From contig NZ_LT629740.1 of NCBI RefSeq assembly GCF_900105165.1, positions 2,046,001-2,110,000 on the forward strand: a stretch of DNA of 64,000 nucleotides, in the 5' to 3' direction. The position numbers and the translations under genes were made by a program. A model generated the notes under the pieces. The model was not told where the DNA came from and did not search any database. It was given only the letters and a program-made list of their open reading frames with translations. Positions 6,553 to 15,363 of this stretch are shown here, piece by piece; the first letter of the stretch is position 1; each line of letters starts with the position of its first letter. This DNA comes from Mucilaginibacter mallensis. GTDB taxonomy: Bacteria > Bacteroidota > Bacteroidia > Sphingobacteriales > Sphingobacteriaceae.

Positions 6553-9500
6553 ATGAAAATTTGTACAACAAATTTTTGTAGGAAATCCTACACTCCTAAA
6601 TTTCTCCTGGTCATGAAAATTACCGCATTTATGATATTAATAAGTATCATGCAAGTAAGCGCCACCACTTATGCACAAAGGATTACGATAAACAAAACTA
6701 ATACGCCTTTGAAGGCTGTTATAGATGAAATCCGTAAGCAAAGCGGCTATGACATAGTTTTCGATGCTAATGTAGTTAACCGTTTAAAACCGGTAACAAT
6801 CAACGTTAAAGATGCCACTATTGAAAATGCACTTGACGTTTGTTTAAAAAACGAACCGTTAACTTATACCATAGATGAAAAGTTCGTTGTCCTCAAAGTT
6901 AAAAATGTAACGCCTACGATCACTTCAACACAGGTTGCCGTTAAGGACATCGCAATAACGGGTCGTGTTTCTGATGAACAAAATAAATTCATCCCCGGCG
7001 TAACTGTGAAAATTCAAAACTCTCAAATAGCTGTATCTACAAAAGATGATGGAACATTCCGGATAATCGTGCCCGATGAAAAAGCTGTATTGGTCTTCTC
7101 ATTTGTTGGTTATGAAACCCAAACAGTGGCTGTTGGGAACCGGACTGAAATTAACATCATTCTAAAAGAGCAACACAGTAATCTAAAGGAAGTTGTTGTT
7201 ATTGGTTACGGAACGCAAAGCCGGAAAGATGTAACTACGGCTGTGTCATCGCTGGGTGCCAGCGACGTTAATAATTTTCCTGCCACGGGGGTAGATAAAG
7301 CCATGACCGGTAAAATGGCAGGCGTACAGGTTTTGCAGCCTGATGGTGCTCCCGGCGCAGGTATTTCCATAAAAGTTCGCGGCACGGGCACAATAACCGC
7401 CGGCAGTGATCCTTTATATGTGGTTGACGGTGTACCGCTATCGGATAACGATGTTAACGGACCAGGATTTAAAGTAAATCCATTAGATGCGATCAATGTT
7501 AACGACATTGAATCCATAGATGTGTTAAAAGACGCCTCCGCGGCTGCTATTTATGGCTCGCGAGGATCAAACGGGGTAGTGATAATTACTACCAAACGTG
7601 GTAAAAAAGACAAGCCAGCCATCAGTCTGAACAGCTATTATGGTATCCAATCGGTAACGAAAGAGATACCTATGCTAAATGCCACACAGTATGCTCAGTT
7701 AATTTATGATGCACATAATAATACCTACTTTAATATGCTTGCGGCAGCTGGTTTGACAGGCAGCGCTTCTGATGATAACGCAACGCGTCTTGCAAAACTC
7801 GGCCAGTCACCAACCAATACCAGCCTTGCTTATCTATTACCGCCTGAAATATTTCCTTATTTGAACGGACAGCAAGGTCTTACTAACACCAATTGGCAGG
7901 ACGCAATATTTCAGCTGGCACCAATGCAAAGCCATACAATTTCTGCGACGGGCGGGTCTGATAACGTACAGTATTATATTTCGGGCAACTACCTTGATCA
8001 AGACGGAATAGTCATCAATTCAGGTTATAAAAGATACGCCGGGCGTATCAATGTAGATGCGCATTACAATCATTTAAGGCTTGGGGCGAGCGTTAATTAT
8101 AATTATGGGATTATTCAGTATGATAATACGGAAGGTGCTTTTAATAACGGTAGCAACAATATCATAGAAGGGGCATTAGTGGCTTCACCATTTTTTTCGG
8201 TGAAAAATCCTGATGGCAGTTACAATTTTAGTCAGTATAAATGGCAGTATTCCGAGTCCAACGGAATCAATCCAGTCGCCCTGGCAATGCTTAGGACAGA
8301 TGTTACCTACGAAAAAAAGTTGTTAACCAATGTTTTTGCGGAATATGAGATTATTCCTGATCTTAAATTTAAAGTGTCATTTGGTACAGATATTAGCGAC
8401 TTTAATCGAAGTGAATTTAATCCCTCTACATTCCCAAGTCCACTAACACTTACAACACCTTCAACTCCGACTGCTGAATACATTGCTAACCAAATCACCA
8501 ACTGGGTTACGGAAAGTACATTGACATATAAAAAACGCTGGGGCAATAATTCCTTACAGGCACTTGCTGGTTATACGCTGCAAAAAGAAATAAGCAATGA
8601 AAGCGACATAGCCGCTACAGGTTTCCCGAATGACTTGGTGAAAACTATAAACGGTGCAACTACGGTTACCAATTTTGCTAATACTACAGGTATCAATGAA
8701 TGGTCGCTTTTGTCAGGGCTTGCAAGGTTACAATACGGCTATAAAGACAAATACCTGTTATCGGCTGCGATTCGCGCTGATGGTTCTTCACGTTTCGGGC
8801 CGAATACGAAATATGGGTATTTCCCATCCGCATCTGCAGGCTGGATCGTGAGTGATGAGGATTTTATGAAAAAGGTGGATTTTATAAGTCAATTTAAATT
8901 GAGGTTAAGTTATGGCCAAACCGGAAATTTCCAGATCGGCAATTACGCTTATTTATCAACCTTGAGCCCTTCTAATTACATTTTGGGTTCGGGAAGTGGG
9001 GCGTTGCAACCGGGTTTGTTTCAGAATACCCAAGGCAATCCCAATTTAGGTTGGGAAAAAACCGCGGCTTTTAATTTGGGCACCGATATTGGTTTATTTA
9101 AAAATCAGCTCAACGCGACTATTGATGTCTATTCCAACAATACCAGTAATTTACTGCTGAATGTGCCCGTACCTTTGTCAACCGGTTATTCAACACAATT
9201 AGTAAATATCGGCAAGGTAAACAACAAGGGGATTGAGGTAACTTTATCCAACTCCAGCCAGATAGGTAAATTTAGGTGGAGTAACAGTGTAAATTATTCC
9301 GCCAACCGAAACAAGGTATTGAGCTTGGGTGGTCAGCAATCTATAATCACAAAAGCCAATAACGTTCTGTACTTCATCACGGAGGTGGGTAAGCCAATTG
9401 GGAATTATTATACACTGGTACAAACAGGAATATACAAGGATCAAGCAGACATCAACAATACACCAGCAAAAGTACCTGGCGCACATCCCGGCGATTTTAA

Positions 9501-10071
9501 GTTCGAGGATGTGAATGGAGACGGGATTATTGATGGTAACGATAAAACAATAACCGGAAATTATCAGCCTAAATTTACCTATGGTTATTCGACCCAAGTG
9601 CAGTATGGGATATTTGATTTAAGTGCGTCTGCTCAGGGTGTTTACGGTAATACTATTGCCAACATTGCTCAAAGGCATTATAATTCTACTGAAAGCTATG
9701 CGAATAATACTACTGACGCCTTACAGCGTTATTATTCACCTTCTGATCCTGGCAACGGAAGGGTAGCAATAGCTGATCGTAGTGAAACCGGCCTTAATGC
9801 ACAGATATCCACATACCATTTATCGCCCGGTTCTTATTTTAGAATAAGGGATTTGACACTGGGTGCGACTCTCCCGGGAAAAATGACAAGATCAATTGGT
9901 TTAGAGAGTGCGCGTATCTATGTAACAGCTGAAAACCCTTTCACTTTCACAAAGTATAATGGCTACAATCCAGAGGTTAGCGTAGATGCTAATCCGCTAA
10001 CTCCGGGGGTAGATTATGGCAGTTATCCGGTGGCTAAAACCTTTATTATTGGCGTAAATGTTAAGTTTTAA
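6553..10071 (+). CDS. SusC/RagA-type TonB-linked outer-membrane receptor with STN domain
   Basis: The protein has 1,172 residues from the ATG at 6553. An in-frame ATG at 6460 would place extra non-signal sequence before the signal peptide and overlaps the leader hairpin. Order: signal peptide (MKITAFMILISIMQVSATTYAQ), STN signalling domain (NTPLKAVIDEIRKQSGYDIVF), carboxypeptidase-like domain (ITGRVSDEQNKFIPGVTVKI), SusC signature box (VVVIGYGTQSRKDVTTAVSSL), plug, and 22-strand barrel. It imports an oligomer across the outer membrane with the SusD lid encoded next. The STN domain links it to FecR. The substrate is unknown. Confidence 0.97.
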   Translation: MKICTTNFCRKSYTPKFLLVMKITAFMILISIMQVSATTYAQRITINKTNTPLKAVIDEIRKQSGYDIVFDANVVNRLKPVTINVKDATIENALDVCLKNEPLTYTIDEKFVVLKVKNVTPTITSTQVAVKDIAITGRVSDEQNKFIPGVTVKIQNSQIAVSTKDDGTFRIIVPDEKAVLVFSFVGYETQTVAVGNRTEINIILKEQHSNLKEVVVIGYGTQSRKDVTTAVSSLGASDVNNFPATGVDKAMTGKMAGVQVLQPDGAPGAGISIKVRGTGTITAGSDPLYVVDGVPLSDNDVNGPGFKVNPLDAINVNDIESIDVLKDASAAAIYGSRGSNGVVIITTKRGKKDKPAISLNSYYGIQSVTKEIPMLNATQYAQLIYDAHNNTYFNMLAAAGLTGSASDDNATRLAKLGQSPTNTSLAYLLPPEIFPYLNGQQGLTNTNWQDAIFQLAPMQSHTISATGGSDNVQYYISGNYLDQDGIVINSGYKRYAGRINVDAHYNHLRLGASVNYNYGIIQYDNTEGAFNNGSNNIIEGALVASPFFSVKNPDGSYNFSQYKWQYSESNGINPVALAMLRTDVTYEKKLLTNVFAEYEIIPDLKFKVSFGTDISDFNRSEFNPSTFPSPLTLTTPSTPTAEYIANQITNWVTESTLTYKKRWGNNSLQALAGYTLQKEISNESDIAATGFPNDLVKTINGATTVTNFANTTGINEWSLLSGLARLQYGYKDKYLLSAAIRADGSSRFGPNTKYGYFPSASAGWIVSDEDFMKKVDFISQFKLRLSYGQTGNFQIGNYAYLSTLSPSNYILGSGSGALQPGLFQNTQGNPNLGWEKTAAFNLGTDIGLFKNQLNATIDVYSNNTSNLLLNVPVPLSTGYSTQLVNIGKVNNKGIEVTLSNSSQIGKFRWSNSVNYSANRNKVLSLGGQQSIITKANNVLYFITEVGKPIGNYYTLVQTGIYKDQADINNTPAKVPGAHPGDFKFEDVNGDGIIDGNDKTITGNYQPKFTYGYSTQVQYGIFDLSASAQGVYGNTIANIAQRHYNSTESYANNTTDALQRYYSPSDPGNGRVAIADRSETGLNAQISTYHLSPGSYFRIRDLTLGATLPGKMTRSIGLESARIYVTAENPFTFTKYNGYNPEVSVDANPLTPGVDYGSYPVAKTFIIGVNVKF

Positions 10072-10089
10072 TATTTAGATTAAAAAAAA

Positions 10090-11493
10090 ATGAAAAAAAT
10101 CATATTTATAACCAGCATTAGTTGCATAGCACTTTTTTCTTGTAAAAAGTCTTTTTTAACGCTGGTTCCGCAATCACAGGCCACTGATGTTGCCTTTTAT
10201 AAAACCACCGCAGATATCGGGAACGCGGTAAACGCATCATATGCAGCCTTACAAGTTCAGTATTTAGGCTTAGGTACAACAAATGGCACTTTCCCAACCC
10301 TGATGGAAGCCCGGGGCGATAACGTGCAAGATTTAAATCCTGGTGCTAACGCCGGAACGGAATACAATATCGACCAGTTTTTAGCTGAAGCAGACAACAC
10401 GGACATTCAGACCACTTGGGGAAACATTTATAATGGAATTTCACGGTGTAATAATACCCTGGTGCATATTGATGTCGTTACCGATGCAAATTTAAAAGCT
10501 CAATACACCGGCGAACTTAAATTTTTAAGAGCGTTGAATTATTTTAATATTGTAAGATTATGGGGGAGCGCTCCTTTGGTTTTAGCACCTATTACGGCTA
10601 CTGATGCCGCAGCGCTGAGCAGGAGTCCGGTACCAGCTGTGTATGGCGCAATCGAAGCTGATCTAACGCAAGCAATATCATCACTTCCGGTAAGCTATCC
10701 TAACGCTGCTGATTTAGGCCGCGCAACGCAGGGAGCTGCCAAAGCTTTATTGGGTAAGGTATATTTAACTGAAGGGAAATATTCGCAAGCTGTATCTATA
10801 TTAAAAGATCTGATCGTTTCCGGCAATCCTTATGGCTATACTCTATTGCCGAATATCGCTTCAGTTTTTGATGTGAATAATAAAATGAATTCGGAAATTA
10901 TTTTCGCAGTTAGATATAATAAAGCGATTGCAAATGAAGGGCATCCGCTGAATCCATACTTCAACCAACCTGGTTTAGATCCGCTACTGCTAAGTGCATA
11001 CGGTTCAACAGATACGAGGCGCGACTTGCTGAACACGGTAACGTTGGATGCAAACGATAAGCCAGTTAAAAAGTACTACGATACTTTTGATCCTAATAAT
11101 AAAACATTAGGAAATGATTTTATTGTGTTGCGTTATGCGGATGTATTATTGATGTATGCCGAGGCTGAAAATGAGGTCGCCTATTCACCCGATGCATTTA
11201 CTTATTTGAATGCAATACGGTCAAGGGCCGATGCCACTACTTTTACGCAGGCTGATTTGCCAGACCAAGCAACATTCAGAACAACGGTTTTGCAAGAACG
11301 CAGGCTGGAATTACCTTTGGAGCTCCACCGTTGGTTTGACTTGATACGGACAAATACCGCAATAAGTGCCTTGCAAAATTCCGGGTTAAACAAAATCACC
11401 ATTCAGGCTTACCAGTACCTTTATCCAATACCACAAACTGAATTGAATTTGTCAACCAACAAATCAGGATTTACGCAAAATCCGGGGTATTAA
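10090..11493 (+). CDS. SusD/RagB-family nutrient-binding lipoprotein
   Basis: The 467-residue protein begins with a lipoprotein signal peptide ending at LFSC (Cys 18) and has the SusD helical fold. TPR-like segments are visible (LKFLRALNYFNIVRLWG and AAKALLGKVYLTEGKYSQAV), as is the C-terminal RRLELPLELHRWFDLIRT that is diagnostic of SusD proteins. It sits on the cell surface and closes over the SusC barrel. The 18-base gap to susC indicates cotranscription. It is shorter than many SusD proteins (500-600), with a reduced insert between residues 300 and 350. A strong terminator follows at 11511. Confidence 0.96.
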   Translation: MKKIIFITSISCIALFSCKKSFLTLVPQSQATDVAFYKTTADIGNAVNASYAALQVQYLGLGTTNGTFPTLMEARGDNVQDLNPGANAGTEYNIDQFLAEADNTDIQTTWGNIYNGISRCNNTLVHIDVVTDANLKAQYTGELKFLRALNYFNIVRLWGSAPLVLAPITATDAAALSRSPVPAVYGAIEADLTQAISSLPVSYPNAADLGRATQGAAKALLGKVYLTEGKYSQAVSILKDLIVSGNPYGYTLLPNIASVFDVNNKMNSEIIFAVRYNKAIANEGHPLNPYFNQPGLDPLLLSAYGSTDTRRDLLNTVTLDANDKPVKKYYDTFDPNNKTLGNDFIVLRYADVLLMYAEAENEVAYSPDAFTYLNAIRSRADATTFTQADLPDQATFRTTVLQERRLELPLELHRWFDLIRTNTAISALQNSGLNKITIQAYQYLYPIPQTELNLSTNKSGFTQNPGY

Positions 11494-11510
11494 TTCCCAT
11501 TCTTTCTTAC

Positions 11511-11541
11511 GGGGAAGAGCTTATTTAGCTCTTCCCCTTTT
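11511..11541 (+). terminator. Rho-independent terminator after susD
   Basis: A perfect 10-bp stem, GGGGAAGAGC/GCTCTTCCCC, with a 7-base loop is followed by TTTTAATTT. It separates the susCD message from the phosphodiesterase gene, though read-through is possible because the next ATG is only 14 bases on. Confidence 0.85.
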
Positions 11542-11554
11542 AATTTATTCCATT

Positions 11555-12448
11555 ATGAAACAATATCTGAAAATTATATTAGCAGGCTTGCTATTGCTTT
11601 GCTGCAGTAGGTCTGAAGGCCAGGTCAGCAAATTGATCAGCCAGTTACACAATCCAAAAGATAAAAATATTATGGTTGCCGCGCATCGCGGGGATTGGCG
11701 TAACGCACCTGAAAATTCAATACAGGCCTATAAACAGGCGATAGAAATGGGCGTTGACGTTATAGAAGTAGATCTCAACATGACTAAAGACAGTGTAGTA
11801 GTCATTATGCATGATGACTTGATTGACCGGACGACTGACGGCAAAGGTAAGCCGTCTGACTATACGCTTGCACAGCTCAAGAAATTTCACCTCCGGGAAG
11901 GGCAAGGCGTGACAGGTAAACACACTATACCGACACTGGAGGAAGTCATGTTATTGGCCAAAGGAAAAATACTGGTTAACCTGGACAAAAGTTTCCCTTA
12001 TTATGAAGAAGCTTATAAAGTACTCAAAAAAACCGGTACCTTGAACCAAGCAATATTTAAAACCAGCGAGCCATACGCTGTAGTCCGGAAAAAATACCCA
12101 GCTATTTTGGATAGTATTACTTTTATGCCGGTGGTCTACATTAACCAACCAAGGGCCAGACAAATCATTAATGAGTATCAAAAAGAGATCAAACCAGTGG
12201 CTTTTGAATTGATCTTTCCAACAGATACCTCTTCTATTTTAAAAAACAACGATTTTATCAGGGATCACGGAGCAAAAGTATGGATCAACGCTCTATGGCC
12301 GAGCCTCAATGGCGGGCATGATGATACTATAGCCTGGGAAGATGGCAATACAAAGGACAGTTGGGGCTGGCTGATTGCACACGGTGCCACGATGATACAA
12401 ACCGACAGGCCTGGTTCCCTACTTGATTATCTAAAAAAGATGAAATGA
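11555..12448 (+). CDS. Exported glycerophosphodiester phosphodiesterase
   Basis: This is a 297-residue GDPD-family TIM-barrel enzyme with an N-terminal signal peptide containing a Cys pair (LLLLCCSRSEGQ), so it is periplasmic or a lipoprotein. The active-site motifs are intact: AAHRGDWRNAPENS (catalytic His, Arg), VIEVDLNMTKD (metal-binding Glu/Asp) and VIMHDDLIDRTTDGKG (second catalytic His). It hydrolyses glycerophosphodiesters to an alcohol and glycerol-3-phosphate. It lies directly after susD, so the locus may take up phospholipid head groups or a phosphodiester-linked polymer. That link is inference. Confidence 0.93.
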   Translation: MKQYLKIILAGLLLLCCSRSEGQVSKLISQLHNPKDKNIMVAAHRGDWRNAPENSIQAYKQAIEMGVDVIEVDLNMTKDSVVVIMHDDLIDRTTDGKGKPSDYTLAQLKKFHLREGQGVTGKHTIPTLEEVMLLAKGKILVNLDKSFPYYEEAYKVLKKTGTLNQAIFKTSEPYAVVRKKYPAILDSITFMPVVYINQPRARQIINEYQKEIKPVAFELIFPTDTSSILKNNDFIRDHGAKVWINALWPSLNGGHDDTIAWEDGNTKDSWGWLIAHGATMIQTDRPGSLLDYLKKMK

Positions 12449-12500
12449 CATTATTAGCATACATTAGATGAAAGAACTCGTTGATTTAGAAAAGGAAGCA

Positions 12501-12665
12501 TTAAAGTTGTAAAACAGAAAATCGTAAATACAAGCATGTGGAAAAGGTAGTGATAATTACAGCTTGCGCCGGAATGGAGTGGTCACATTCATCAGAATCT
12601 CTATGCAGACTTACGAATGAAAATAAAGCGAGTGTAATAACACAGATTTTAATTGAATTTTTCAT
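12501..12665 (-). CDS. Possible small secreted peptide
   Basis: A 54-residue frame from the ATG at 12665 begins like a signal peptide (MKNSIKICVITLALFSFVS) followed by RDSDECDHS. It lies 35 bases downstream of the 69-residue paralogue gene on the same strand, the position that the 103-residue gene takes in the other copy of the module. The C-terminal part looks random, so it may be truncated or spurious. Confidence 0.3.
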   Translation of the reverse strand: MKNSIKICVITLALFSFVSLHRDSDECDHSIPAQAVIITTFSTCLYLRFSVLQL

Positions 12666-12700
12666 AATGTAGTTATTTATGTTAAAAAGCAGTTCAAATG

Positions 12701-12910
12701 TCATTTTAAATAGGATATCAATACGCCAATCGCTATCCTGTAAGCCGTCGTTGCTATTACCTTAACCAATTTTAACCCTCTCGTGTAAAATCGGTCTGTT
12801 ACCGGTAATTTCTCCTCATCACCAGAAGTTTCACGGCCCAAACACAAATGCAAAATGCTTATAATGCAAATTGCCATCACCAAATGAGTAGTTACGTAGA
12901 CGATTTCCAT
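12701..12910 (-). CDS. Small hypothetical protein, copy 2 of a duplicated module
   Basis: This 69-residue paralogue of the 3623-3835 product has the same N-terminus (MEIVYVTTHLVMAICII) and C-terminus (GLKLVKVIATTAYRIAIGVLISYL); residues 20-40 differ. The start is the same ATG as in copy 1. The frame continues open upstream to 13345, but that part corresponds to the conserved non-coding leader of copy 1 and is not coding there. One predicted membrane segment. Function unknown. Confidence 0.55.
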   Translation of the reverse strand: MEIVYVTTHLVMAICIISILHLCLGRETSGDEEKLPVTDRFYTRGLKLVKVIATTAYRIAIGVLISYLK

Positions 12911-13143
12911 TGTTTTTGATTTAGCTGACAGTTGATATACTTGGTCAGAATCATAATACTTTATTGACTCATTCCGCCTGTAGTATACCAAGCTTGTGCC
13001 AAAATGTAAATCATTGATTGTGAAATAATTATGAATTATTCTCCAGCAGCGTCCCCGCTTCATTTCGCTACTCATCAAATTTTCAAATGAAACATAGAGG
13101 TTATCGACAACAAGGATTACCAATTTTGAAACCGAGCAAAACC
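12701..13143. repeat. Direct repeat, copy 2 (small gene plus upstream region)
   Basis: This is homologous to 3623-4067 in the same orientation. The unchanged block ends at 13143; flanking DNA on both sides is unrelated to that of copy 1. Many substitutions and a few indels separate the copies, so the duplication is not recent. Confidence 0.8.
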
Positions 13144-13376
13144 TGGATCTCCTCCAACGTCGCCTATATAACACAATATCATATCCCAGGGATACCTTGT
13201 TCGTGGGACAGATACCCTTAACTATCAAAACACATTGTTTTATGGCGGAAAAATGAGCAAAATAGTGAGCATTTCGAAGCCAATTTATAGCTGTAAAAAC
13301 AGCGAAAAACATGCCCATTTGTGTATTTATATTTCTAACGTCCAATTGAAGAATCGCATGAACTAACCCCGTGTTT

Positions 13377-13407
13377 CGGCAGACAGTTCATTACACCACG
13401 TGTTGTC
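13377..13407. repeat. Dispersed 30-bp repeat, copy 1
   Basis: CGGCAGACAGTTCATTACAC and the following CACGTGTTG match 15131-15161 at about 24 of 30 positions, and CGTTCA recurs downstream in both. Function unknown. Confidence 0.5.
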
Positions 13408-14175
13408 ACAAACGTTCATTCACTGTCAGTCTTCACACTGCACAGCAAAACTGAAACTCGCTATGCTCCTAACAGATTTGCCTTTAACCATCCCTTACTT
13501 TTTACTTCCCATTTCACCGCATTAGGCAAAGTTAGCGACCGGCGAATGAAACGTAAAGCATACAATCGAAGCATTTTGATTGATTTTTTAGTGGTGGGCC
13601 TTGACATTTCATCCGCCTTCCGCTTTTGGTGCCTAAGTGCGTTAAATCTCCCGGAATAACTTCGTTATAAGTCTTATATTAATTATAACCACTACCGATA
13701 ACTTTGTCAACTATATAGATCATCATCCTTGAGATTTGCTAGGGCGTAAAGCAATTCTAATGGGTAGGCCAAGAAAAACTGATGACTACATCTTGTTTGG
13801 AAAGAACAAGTTCGTTTCCCGTTAAAGGAACAAGGAGAACTGGTTCCAAAGTTCACTTTTGGTTTTTCCCTTTGCAAGATGTGCTCCTGTCCGACAAAAA
13901 ATCGCTGCGCTTAATTTTTTTTCAGCCAGTCGCAATCTTGCCCTGAACTTCGCTCCGTACCTCCGCGAAGACCAGGGAGTATCGGAAACTCGCAACTCGT
14001 TTCCTCTTTTAACGGATAAAGAAGATTACAAACATGGATTTAAGGCATTGAGATTTATAACGCCGATCTGAGGCATGGGAGTTCTGATCATAAAATGATT
14101 CAAAGAACAGCTATCTTACTCGCCGCCCGTTCATCAACAGTTCTCACGGGAAAAATCTGCATACAAATCCCGAAA

Positions 14176-14410
14176 GAACAAGTTCCCGGTGAACAATGCA
14201 TCAAGTTTGCAATGAACAAACTCGTTTCGAACAAATTATCAAGTTCGCAACGAACAAGTTCCGGTGAACAAATTATCAAGTTCGCCATAAACAAGTTCCC
14301 GGTGAACGAATTATCAAGTTTCCAGTGAACAGATTCGCTGCGCTCAGGTTCTTAAAGGGCAAGTTCACAACGAACAAGTTCGCAGTGAACGAATTCATAA
14401 CATACAAGTT
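14176..14410. repeat. Degenerate tandem array of a ~38-bp unit
   Basis: Units start at 14176, 14214, 14252 and 14289 (38, 38, 37 and 38 bp), followed by two more divergent units ending at 14410. The core of each is GAACAAGTTC, then GGTGAAC, then AATTATCAAGTTCGC. Similar words occur upstream near 13803-13855. There are no constant repeats with variable spacers of equal size, so it is not a CRISPR array. Confidence 0.75.
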
Positions 14411-14594
14411 GCTAACCCGTCTCCGTATTAACTATGGCAAGACGAGCTAAAGGGAAGCAAGAGATAAAATAGAGGCCTGCATGCTATATGGGTAATATCT
14501 GATATACGCTAGAAAGCGGCTCGCCAGCTTTTTAGCATAAAGGGCCTGATCGTTTTAGATGACGCTGATGAGGGCGCATCCTTTCACGTAAGAT

Positions 14595-14792
14595 TTATTT
14601 GCCTTTTAAAAGATCGTTCTTTTCTTTTTCAGCCAGTAAAAGGCGTTCAAGGAGGGCAACTTTTTCGTTGCATAAACTCTTATTTTCCTCAATCACTTCC
14701 ATCAATTTTTCGATTGGGTTGAAATTGCAACCAAACGCATTATAAGCACCATTATTAAAACTATTATCGTTAAAGGCATGAAGTTGGCTAAA
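14595..14792 (-). pseudogene. C-terminal remnant of an XRE-type transcriptional regulator
   Basis: The minus-strand frame is open from 14792 to the TAA at 14595 with no upstream start. It reads SFNNGAYNAFGCNFNPIEKL then a coiled-coil tail (EENKSLCNEKVALLERLLLAEK). Asn-rich segments followed by a PIEKLMEVIEENK-like coiled coil are characteristic of the C-terminal half of many helix-turn-helix regulators in Sphingobacteriaceae. The DNA-binding N-terminus is missing, so this is a truncated gene. Assignment is by pattern recognition and moderately sure. Confidence 0.5.
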
Positions 14793-15074
14793 CTATTTGA
14801 TATCGACCCCGAGATATTTATTTATGCTGCAGGTAAAGATGTTCGTCTGGTCAAATACGCGGCGAATGAAATATCAAATTACCTAAAAGATGGCTTGCTG
14901 GACGGGATGTCCCCACAATCCTTGTTCAGCATAACCGGCATAGGCAATACCACCTTAACGCTGGCAGCCCAGCTCAACGAGGCTGTTTACAGGAAGTATG
15001 AACTGGAAAAAGATAATCAGGCACTACGGAAATTGAATGCAGATCTGAAAGCGCTTTTGCAGTCTTCAGCTTGA
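14778..15074 (+). CDS. Hypothetical 98-residue protein
   Basis: The protein begins MKLAKLFDIDPEIFIYAAG and ends in a coiled coil (YELEKDNQALRKLNADLKALL). A Gly/Thr-rich middle (LFSITGIGNTTLTLAAQLNEA) separates the two. The start overlaps the antisense regulator remnant, and no good ribosome-binding site is seen. It could be a true small gene of the integrated element or the 3' part of a broken gene. No family recognised. Confidence 0.45.
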   Translation: MKLAKLFDIDPEIFIYAAGKDVRLVKYAANEISNYLKDGLLDGMSPQSLFSITGIGNTTLTLAAQLNEAVYRKYELEKDNQALRKLNADLKALLQSSA

Positions 15075-15130
15075 CGATGCGAGAGAGTGCATTTAAACGA
15101 TTGTCAAAATAAAAGAAGACCTTGCAGTTG

Positions 15131-15161
15131 CGGCAGACGGTTCACTCCATCACGTGCTGCG
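15131..15161. repeat. Dispersed 30-bp repeat, copy 2
   Basis: CGGCAGACGGTTCACTCCAT then CACGTGCTG, matching 13377-13407. It lies between the 98-residue gene and the recombinase module. Confidence 0.5.
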
Positions 15162-15363
15162 CACTATATCCGTTCACCGACAACCTCACTGCCAAAAGCA
15201 CGGAAAGCAGCTTTGCAGCATTCCGTGCGGACAACATCTTCATTTCCTGGCTGAAAAAAAAATTTACCTTTTTGTTATTGGTCACCTTATTTGAGGTTCC
15301 GACCCTTAAAGGCACCTAAAAGCCTTAACGGAATATTTCATTATTGTTCCTTTTGGAATAATA

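Larger units (their letters stand above)
13144..14594. other. Gene-poor debris of an old mobile region
   Basis: No intact gene is convincing over 1.45 kb. Fragments seen are two short frames with start-like N-termini (13760-13825, MGRPRKTDDYILFGKNK; 14434-14472, MARRAKGKQEIK), each cut by a stop, a dispersed 30-bp repeat at 13377, and GAACAAGTTC-type repeats from about 13803 to 14410. The basic N-termini resemble those of DNA-binding or mobilisation proteins, but too little remains to name them. The lack of coding potential contrasts with the dense gene packing after 17 kb. Confidence 0.6.

Noticed and set aside
12468..12512. 14-codon plus-strand frame after the GDPD gene (MKELVDLEKEALKL)
   Set aside because: Too short to support, and no hairpin or conserved context; may be a fragment but cannot be assigned.
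3623..13143. Composite transposon bounded by the two 445-bp repeats
   Set aside because: No transposase in or near either copy, no terminal inverted repeats, and no visible target duplication. A direct-repeat duplication is the simpler description.
12911..13345. N-terminal extension of the 69-residue gene to a 214-residue protein
   Set aside because: The region corresponds to the non-coding leader of the paralogous copy at 3836-4067, where the frame is interrupted; the shared ATG at 12910 is the credible start.
14095..14328. 77-codon open frame across the tandem repeat
   Set aside because: It is made almost entirely of the repeat units (recurrent KF.INK patterns come from the DNA repeat), with no recognisable start context. 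A matching frame exists on the opposite strand for the same reason.
14176..14410. Possible CRISPR array
   Set aside because: Units are contiguous and degenerate with no constant repeat and unique spacers, and there are no cas genes in the window.
15122..15319. 65-codon frame before the recombinase module
   Set aside because: It spans the dispersed 30-bp repeat and has no family resemblance or ribosome-binding site.
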